A stretch of 5,512 bases of DNA, taken from Gammaproteobacteria bacterium. Lineage in GTDB: Bacteria; Pseudomonadota; Gammaproteobacteria; SZUA-229. Both the position numbers and the translations under genes were made by a program. Of this stretch, positions 1 through 3,243 are shown one piece after another; the first letter of the stretch is position 1, and each line of letters begins with the position of its first letter. Location: NCBI GenBank assembly GCA_011051475.1, contig DRLE01000073.1, positions 1 through 5,512 on the forward strand. The letters run 5' to 3'. The notes below the pieces were generated by a model. It saw only the letters and a program-made list of their open reading frames with translations, was not told the DNA's origin and ran no database searches.

Positions 1-12
1 GCTGGTTTTTTT
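1..12 (+). terminator. Possible tail of an upstream terminator (cut by window edge)
   Basis: The first bases read GCTGG followed by seven T, which resembles the 3' arm and U-tract of an intrinsic terminator. The 5' arm would lie outside the window, so this cannot be confirmed. If correct, the TPR gene that follows starts a new transcription unit, but no promoter is visible in the 25 bases left before its start. Confidence 0.25.
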
Positions 13-37
13 GCCCTGAGCGTATGCGGAGATATTG

Positions 38-505
38 ATGGATACCCAGTCTTACCAGAATGCCAAAGAGCTGCTGAAAGCGCAGGATTACCGGGCGGCG
101 GAGCGGGCTTTTAAAAAGGTTCTGGACAGTATTGACGAGCGTGACCGGCAATACCATACGGTGCAGTCCTATTACGGTCTGGCCCAGGTTCTTAATGGTG
201 AGGAGAACGGTTTACTGCTGTGCCGTGACGCGGCCGGCAGCGAGGTTGCCGATGGCCAGGTTTTTCTCAATCTGGCCTGCGCCGAGCTGCACAGTGATAA
301 TCGCAAGCGGGCGGTCGAGGCTATCCAGCATGGCATCAAGGTCGATGCCGATAACCCGGTTTTGAAAAGCGCCTGTGCCAAACTCGATTGCCGCCAGCGC
401 TGCTGTTTCAACTTTCTGCCCCGCGGGCATGCGATTAACCGCTTCTTCGGTCGCCTGCGTCGCCGGCCGGTGCCGGAAGTTACGGTGCATGATCTTTTGT
501 TTTAA
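38..505 (+). CDS. Small TPR-repeat protein of unknown role
   Basis: 155-residue soluble protein with no signal peptide or membrane segment. Residues about 5-31 (NAKELLKAQDYRAAERAFKKVL) form a good tetratricopeptide helix pair, 41-70 a degenerate second unit, and 74-107 (FLNLACAELH...RAVEAIQHGIKVDADNP) a third. TPR folds act as protein-protein docking surfaces, and the partner cannot be told from the sequence. The C-terminal 40 residues differ from the repeats: a cysteine cluster (C113, C118, C122, C123) is followed by a strongly basic stretch (RFFGRLRRRP) and a hydrophobic end. The ATG at 38 was chosen over the TTG at 35 because GGAG at 28-31 sits 6 nt upstream of it. The gene stops at 505, four bases before the outer arm of a palindromic repeat. 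It is on the same strand as rnpB and mraZ, but terminators separate it from the dcw operon, so no functional link is implied. Confidence 0.85.
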   Translation: MDTQSYQNAKELLKAQDYRAAERAFKKVLDSIDERDRQYHTVQSYYGLAQVLNGEENGLLLCRDAAGSEVADGQVFLNLACAELHSDNRKRAVEAIQHGIKVDADNPVLKSACAKLDCRQRCCFNFLPRGHAINRFFGRLRRRPVPEVTVHDLLF

Positions 506-508
506 TAA

Positions 509-653
509 AAGCTGAACCGCTGAGAAAAACTCTTTTTAGGCCGCAAAGAACGCAAAAAGCGCGAAAAATGAAAAAACTGTTTTGCGGTTTTTCTTTGCGT
601 GTTTTGCGTTCTTTGCGGCAAAATAAACTCTCCGTGCCTCTGCGGCTCAGCTT
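509..653. repeat. Extended palindromic repeat between the TPR gene and rnpB (outer arms)
   Basis: Outer arms at 509-524 (AAGCTGAACCGCTGAG) and 638-653 (CTCTGCGGCTCAGCTT) are inverted copies matching at 14 of 16 positions. They enclose the 80-bp core palindrome at 540-619. Linkers of 15 and 18 bases between arm and core do not pair well. The whole unit fills the space between the TPR stop codon and the -10 box of rnpB. The right arm, with its CCGTGCCTCTGCGG wording, and the CGCAAAGAACGCAAA core resemble short repeats that recur in intergenic DNA of many bacteria; that is recollection, not a search result. The second core copy at 1110-1189 lacks these outer arms. Confidence 0.7.
540..619 (+). 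repeat. 80-bp palindromic repeat, copy 1
   Basis: The ends are perfect 18-bp inverted repeats: GCCGCAAAGAACGCAAAA at 540-557 and its reverse complement at 602-619. The interior adds a weaker stem, AAAAAC at 572-577 against GTTTTT at 587-592, so the unit can fold as one long imperfect hairpin. Both halves show a 9-bp period, with CGCAAAGAA, CGCAAAAAG and CGCGAAAAA at 542, 551 and 560, and CTTTGCGTG, TTTTGCGTT and CTTTGCGGC at 593, 602 and 611. No transposase is present and no clear target duplication is visible. It resembles a REP- or MITE-like non-autonomous element. It lacks a downstream T-run on either strand, so it does not look like a standard intrinsic terminator. Confidence 0.92.
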
Positions 654-670
654 ATACAATAGTGTATAAT
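641..670 (+). promoter_or_regulatory. rnpB promoter (consensus -10, no recognisable -35)
   Basis: A perfect TATAAT lies at 665-670, 7 bases before G678, the first base of the P1 helix of the RNase P RNA, so its placement fits the RNA start exactly. At the usual 16-18 bp spacing the -35 position reads TGCGGC, GCGGCT or CGGCTC, none close to TTGACA, and all lie in the right outer arm of the palindromic repeat. TG directly abuts the -10 box, which is one base out of register for an extended -10. The box is also half of an inverted repeat at 652-669 (TTATACA, ATAG spacer, TGTATAA). Confidence 0.75.
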
Positions 671-677
671 GCCCACT

Positions 678-1017
678 GGAGTCGGCCAGGCAATCGCGCC
701 GGTTTTTAACCGGGGAGGAAAGTCCGGGCTCCGCAGGACAGAGCGCCAGGTAACGCCTGGGAGGTGAAAGCCTACGGAAAGTGCCACAGAAAATATACCG
801 CCAGACTCCGGTCTGGTAAGGGTGAAATGGTGCGGTAAGAGCGCACCGCGCAACGGGTAACCGTTGTGGCAGGGGAAACCCCGCTCGGAGCAAGACCAAA
901 TAGGGGAACATAATGCGTGGTCCGCGCTGTTCCCGGGTAGGTCGCTTGAGGTGCATGGTGACATGTTACCCAGATGAATGATTGCCCTCGACAGAACCCG
1001 GCTTATCGGCCGGCTCC
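678..1017 (+). ncRNA. rnpB: RNase P RNA, bacterial class A
   Basis: Catalytic RNA subunit of RNase P, which removes 5' leaders from tRNA precursors together with the RnpA protein. Recognised by its universally conserved blocks: GAGGAAAGTCCGGGCTCC at 715-732, the AGGGTGAAA...GTGCGGTAAGAGCGCACC block at 819-847, GGAGCAAGACCAAATAGG at 887-904, and ACAGAACCCGGCTTATCG at 991-1008. The ends are set by helix P1: 678-687 pairs with 1008-1017 over 10 bp with one G-U. Helix P2 pairs 689-695 with 980-986. The length of about 340 nt is shorter than the 377 nt of E. coli, and at least part of the loss is in P3, here a 6-bp hairpin with a UUU loop at 699-713. Seven T follow P1 directly (1018-1024). Position upstream of mraZ matches what I recall for Pseudomonas. 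Exact mature ends are inferred from pairing. Confidence 0.97.
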
Positions 1018-1020
1018 TTT

Positions 1021-1062
1021 TTTTGAGTTTCAAGTTGTAGGTTTTAAGTTACAAGTTGGCAG
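1021..1062. repeat. Degenerate heptamer tandem repeat, six units
   Basis: Six consecutive 7-base units run from 1021: TTTTGAG, TTTCAAG, TTGTAGG, TTTTAAG, TTACAAG, TTGGCAG. Every unit begins with TT and ends with G, and the middle varies around an NNAA pattern. The array fills exactly the gap between the RNase P RNA and the downstream terminator hairpin. Units are too diverged for this to be a recent slippage array. No function is evident. Confidence 0.6.
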
Positions 1063-1094
1063 GCCGGCATACGCAGAGCGTTGCCGGCTTTTTT
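1063..1094 (+). terminator. Rho-independent terminator downstream of rnpB
   Basis: A stem of GCCGGCA (1063-1069) and ACGC (1071-1074) pairs with GCGT (1078-1081) and TGCCGGC (1082-1088), with a single bulged T at 1070 and an AGA loop. Six T follow at 1089-1094. The 11-bp GC-rich stem with a U-tract is a textbook intrinsic terminator. Together with the P1 helix plus seven T at 1008-1024, it gives two possible termination points for rnpB. The longer precursor would need 3' trimming. Confidence 0.88.
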
Positions 1095-1109
1095 GTGTTT
1101 GTTTTTTTT

Positions 1110-1189
1110 GCCGCAAAGAACGCAAAACACGCAAAGAAAAACCGCAAAACAGTTTTTTCATTTTTCGCGCCTTTTGCGTTCTTTGCGGC
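1110..1189 (-). repeat. 80-bp palindromic repeat, copy 2, inverted relative to copy 1
   Basis: Reverse-complementing this stretch gives the 540-619 repeat with a single mismatch, A558 against G (C1171 on this strand): 79 of 80 identical. It has the same perfect 18-bp terminal inverted repeats (1110-1127 and 1172-1189). Orientation can be assigned only because the interior is asymmetric. It is preceded by eight T and followed by AAATAAAA, which extends the palindrome imperfectly. It lacks the outer arms seen around copy 1. The T-run precedes the hairpin on the + strand and becomes an A-run after it on the - strand, so a terminator role is unlikely. Confidence 0.92.
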
Positions 1190-1441
1190 AAATAAAAGCG
1201 ACTTGACCGGGTTCTCGCCGAGAGAATTCTGGTTAAAAATCGAGCATTTTTACCTGAATCGGCCTCTTTCTCGTTATTTCGGCCATCAGAACTTTTCAAA
1301 CTTAAAGTAAATTATTAGCTTGTGAAATCAAGCTGATGATTTGCAAATCAATATCTTTATCAGCTTTTTCTGATTTTCTCTAATTCCAGCTAAGTTGCTG
1401 TCAAATAACGTTTTTTTTGTGGTTTTTCCGCGCAAAAGGGC
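1190..1441. other. AT-rich non-coding stretch upstream of the mraZ promoter
   Basis: No credible gene is seen here on either strand; the short reading frames crossing it derive largely from the palindromic repeat. Base composition is clearly more AT-rich than the flanking genes. It holds two overlapping hairpins at 1317-1365, described separately, a weak 4-bp hairpin (1387-1400), and an eight-T run at 1411-1418. The T-rich segment 1411-1427 lies 15-30 bases upstream of the mraZ -35 box and could help RNA polymerase as an UP element; that is inference. A TTGACC at 1203-1208 has no acceptable -10 partner. Confidence 0.6.
1317..1365. other. Overlapping hairpins and a perfect 14-bp palindrome upstream of mraZ
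   Basis: Hairpin A is AGCTTG (1317-1322) with CAAGCT (1329-1334) around a TGAAAT loop. Hairpin B is AGCTGAT (1331-1337) with ATCAGCT (1359-1365), followed by four more T, and encloses the palindrome GATTTGCAAATC (1338-1349). The palindrome alone extends to 14 bp, TGATTTGCAAATCA (1337-1350). Hairpins A and B share 1331-1334 and cannot form together. This could be a weak terminator on the + strand, an operator for a dimeric regulator, or chance in AT-rich DNA. No gene lies between it and the rnpB terminator. Confidence 0.5.
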
Positions 1442-1470
1442 TTGACGCAGGGGGGTGGACTACCTATAGT
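1442..1470 (+). promoter_or_regulatory. mraZ/dcw operon promoter, sigma70 type
   Basis: TTGACG at 1442-1447 and TATAGT at 1465-1470 each match five of six consensus bases and are separated by exactly 17 bp. Transcription would start near 1477, giving a leader of about 94 nt before the mraZ start. The spacer contains a run of six G (1450-1455). This is the expected place for the Pmra promoter that drives the first genes of the dcw cluster. Confidence 0.85.
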
Positions 1471-1478
1471 GTCAATAT

Positions 1479-1504
1479 GTGGGGGAAAGTGGGGAAATGT
1501 GGTG
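1479..1504 (+). promoter_or_regulatory. MraZ operator: three GTGG direct repeats at 10-bp spacing
   Basis: GTGGGG begins at 1479 and 1489, and GTGGTG at 1499, so three units lie on one face of the helix exactly 10 bp apart. E. coli MraZ is known to bind three TGGGN repeats separated by 5 nt near its own promoter, and this layout matches. The third unit is imperfect (TGGTG). The site overlaps or directly follows the predicted transcription start near 1477, so bound MraZ would repress its own operon by blocking initiation or early elongation. The repressing role is carried over from E. coli. Confidence 0.85.
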
Positions 1505-1557
1505 AATAGTCCCGTTGTGAATCACCGCTTGCCCTGATTTGTGCTGGTTACCGGTAA
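1499..1557 (+). other. mraZ 5' leader: hairpin and palindrome, no Shine-Dalgarno
   Basis: In the transcribed leader, 1499-1505 (GTGGTGA) can pair with 1522-1528 (TCACCGC) over 7 bp with one G-U, so the third MraZ box is also one arm of an RNA hairpin. Further down, TTACCGGTAA at 1548-1557 is a perfect palindrome. The 13 bases between it and the mraZ ATG are almost all A and T and contain no Shine-Dalgarno match. Whether the hairpin matters is unknown; the pairing may be chance. Confidence 0.4.
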
Positions 1558-1570
1558 AAAATAATAACAA

Positions 1571-2029
1571 ATGCATTTTCGTGGTCTCAATAATATCTCG
1601 ATCGACGCCAAGGGTCGCATGGCCATTCCGGCGCGCTACCGCGAGCGCCTGCAGGAAGCCTGTGGCGGCAACCTGGTGGTAACGGTTGATCACGATAAGT
1701 GCCTGCTGGTCTACCCCCTCCCGGAATGGGAAATTATTGAAGACAAGTTAATCAATCTGCCCAACTTAAACAAACAGAGCCGCGTTTTGCAACGTTTATA
1801 TATGGGTTATGCCACCGAGCTGGAAATGGATGGCCAGGGCCGTATCCTGCTGCCGGCCAGTCTGCGTGATTACGCCGGTCTGGGTAAAAAGGCGGTGCTT
1901 ATCGGTCAGGGCAAAAAGCTTGAGATCTGGGATGAGGCGGCCTGGAATGAAAACCAGGAACAGTGGCTGGCGGACATGCACGCCGAAGGCGGCGAGCTGC
2001 CCGATACATTAGCCGAAATTTCGCTTTAA
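1571..2029 (+). CDS. mraZ: Transcriptional regulator MraZ
   Basis: DNA-binding protein of the AbrB/MraZ (SpoVT-AbrB-like) fold, first gene of the dcw cluster and, in E. coli, repressor of it. Two tandem half-domains each carry the family signature: DAKGR at residues 12-16 and DGQGR at 87-91, supplying the DxxxR motifs used for DNA contact in the ring-shaped oligomer. Between them PLPEWEIIEDKL (49-60) is near-identical to the E. coli sequence. The length of 152 residues equals that of E. coli MraZ, so the protein is complete. The ATG at 1571 gives the expected N-terminus (MHFRGLNNISIDAKGR), although no Shine-Dalgarno precedes it. Likely autoregulated through the three GTGG repeats at 1479-1504. 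The gene ends 6 bases before rsmH. Confidence 0.97.
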   Translation: MHFRGLNNISIDAKGRMAIPARYRERLQEACGGNLVVTVDHDKCLLVYPLPEWEIIEDKLINLPNLNKQSRVLQRLYMGYATELEMDGQGRILLPASLRDYAGLGKKAVLIGQGKKLEIWDEAAWNENQEQWLADMHAEGGELPDTLAEISL

Positions 2030-2035
2030 CGGATT

Positions 2036-2968
2036 ATGGGCGAGTTTGAACACCGGCCGGTACTTCTCGATGAAGTGCTGGCTTCGCTGAATATCAGGGC
2101 CGATGGCGTCTATGTGGACGCCACCTTCGGTCGCGGTGGCCATAGCCGCGCGATATTGCAGCAGTTGAACGCGCAGGGAAGGCTGATTGCGCTGGATCAG
2201 GATGTCGAGGCCGTCGCACATGCCCGCCAGGCATTTGCGGACGAGCCGCGTTTGACGATAGAACATTGTAACTTCAATCAGGTGGCGGACGTGATTGAAA
2301 CGTATGGCTTGAGCGGAAAGGTAAACGGCGTGCTGATGGACCTCGGGGTTTCATCGCCGCAGCTCGATGACGCCTCACGCGGCTTCAGCTTTCTGCGCTC
2401 CGGGCCACTGGATATGCGTATGGATACGACGCAGGGAGAGACCGCCGCAGACTGGCTCGCCAGAGTCAGGCTGGAAGATTTAATAAATGTGCTCAAAAAA
2501 TACGGCGAAGAAAAATTCGCCCGACGAATTGCCACCGCGATAGTCGAAGCCCGCCAGGAACGTGAAATCACGACCACCGGCGAACTGGCAGAAATCGTTT
2601 CCCAGGCAATTCCGGTAAAAGAAAAATTCAAACACCCTGCCACGCGCAGCTTTCAGGCGATCCGGATCTATATCAACCGGGAGCTTGAGGCCGTGGAGCA
2701 GGGTTTGAAGGCGGCTGCCGGCATCCTGACGAAGGGTGGACGGCTGTCGGTGATCAGCTTTCATTCGCTGGAAGACCGCATCGTCAAGCGTTTTATGCGG
2801 GATATGTCGAGCCGGCCGAAGCTGCCGGCAGGTCTGCCGGTCATGGAAGCGGACATCGAAGTGCCGTATCGCCGCGTTGGCAAGGCGATAACGGCAGGCA
2901 GCGAAGAGCTGGAGGCCAATCCGAGGGCAAGAAGCGCGCGACTGCGCGTGCTGGAGCGAGTGATATGA
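2036..2968 (+). CDS. rsmH: 16S rRNA (cytosine1402-N4)-methyltransferase RsmH
   Basis: Uses S-adenosylmethionine to methylate N4 of C1402 in 16S rRNA, in the decoding centre; formerly called MraW. Cytoplasmic, 310 residues against 313 in E. coli. The SAM-binding motif I is VDATFGRGGHS (27-37), followed by LIALD ending in the acidic D54. Further conserved blocks are VLMDLGVSSPQLD (99-111), RGFSF..GPLDMRMD (115-130), FQAIRIYINRELEAVE (206-221) and GGRLSVISFHSLEDRI (234-249). NPRARSARLRVLER near the end is the usual C-terminus. The ATG at 2036 follows the mraZ stop by 6 bases and has only a weak GGA upstream, so translation is probably coupled to mraZ. Its last bases overlap ftsL by ATGA. Confidence 0.98.
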   Translation: MGEFEHRPVLLDEVLASLNIRADGVYVDATFGRGGHSRAILQQLNAQGRLIALDQDVEAVAHARQAFADEPRLTIEHCNFNQVADVIETYGLSGKVNGVLMDLGVSSPQLDDASRGFSFLRSGPLDMRMDTTQGETAADWLARVRLEDLINVLKKYGEEKFARRIATAIVEARQEREITTTGELAEIVSQAIPVKEKFKHPATRSFQAIRIYINRELEAVEQGLKAAAGILTKGGRLSVISFHSLEDRIVKRFMRDMSSRPKLPAGLPVMEADIEVPYRRVGKAITAGSEELEANPRARSARLRVLERVI

Positions 2969-3243
2969 ACGAGCGGCAACGAATCCTGATCGTACTGACG
3001 GTGCTGTTCAGTCTGGTGCTGGCCTCGGCCATTCTGCTGGTTTACAGCAAGCACCAGAGTCGCAAGCTGTTTGTCGAGCTGCAGCAGCTGAAGCACGAGG
3101 TGGATGCGCTGAACACGGAATGGAGTCAGTTGCAGCTCGAGCAGAGCGCCTGGTCCGGCCATGGCCGTATCGAGCGCATCGCCCGAAAACAGTTGTCCAT
3201 GGTTATGCCCGCACCCGATGAAGTGGTCTTTGTAGAACAGTGA
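2965..3243 (+). CDS. ftsL: Cell division protein FtsL
   Basis: Small bitopic inner-membrane protein of the divisome, which joins FtsB and FtsQ and activates the FtsW-FtsI septal synthase. The 92 residues have the standard layout: a short basic cytoplasmic N-terminus (MNERQR), one transmembrane helix at about 7-27, and a periplasmic coiled coil at about 31-62 rich in leucine, glutamate and glutamine. The motif ELQQLKHEVDALNTEWSQLQ and the tail WSGHGRIERIARKQLSM are typical of gammaproteobacterial FtsL. FtsL is poorly conserved in sequence, so position between rsmH and ftsI is an important part of the call. The start overlaps the rsmH stop (ATGA), with GGAG at 2953-2956 eight bases upstream. 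The stop overlaps the ftsI GTG start. Confidence 0.95.
   Translation: MNERQRILIVLTVLFSLVLASAILLVYSKHQSRKLFVELQQLKHEVDALNTEWSQLQLEQSAWSGHGRIERIARKQLSMVMPAPDEVVFVEQ

Noticed and set aside
540..619. Palindromic repeat copies as intrinsic terminators
   Set aside because: The hairpins are strong, but neither copy is followed by a T-run on either strand; A-rich sequence follows instead.
480..1033. Two - strand reading frames of 158 and 128 codons across rnpB
   Set aside because: They run antisense through the conserved RNase P RNA core and through repeat copy 1; openness is explained by the structured RNA sequence.
540..1189. Two-copy repeat as a CRISPR array
   Set aside because: The units are 80 bp, inverted relative to each other and 490 bp apart; there is no direct-repeat and spacer pattern and no cas gene.
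1203..1231. TTGACC as the -35 of a second promoter
   Set aside because: At 16-18 bp spacing the downstream hexamers (AATTCT, ATTCTG, TTCTGG) are poor -10 boxes.
974..1310. Two + strand reading frames of 73 and 84 codons and a - strand frame of 89 codons around the second palindromic repeat
   Set aside because: Their peptides are translations of the rnpB 3' end and the 9-bp-period repeat. The same peptide stretch (CRKERKTRKEKPQNSFF) appears from copy 1 on the opposite strand, as expected of a repeat and not of a gene.
1450..1494. G-runs in the mraZ promoter as a phase-variation tract or G-quadruplex
   Set aside because: The longest run is six G, too short for convincing slippage, and only three runs of three or more G are present, with a 25-base gap after the first. 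The MraZ boxes explain the later ones.
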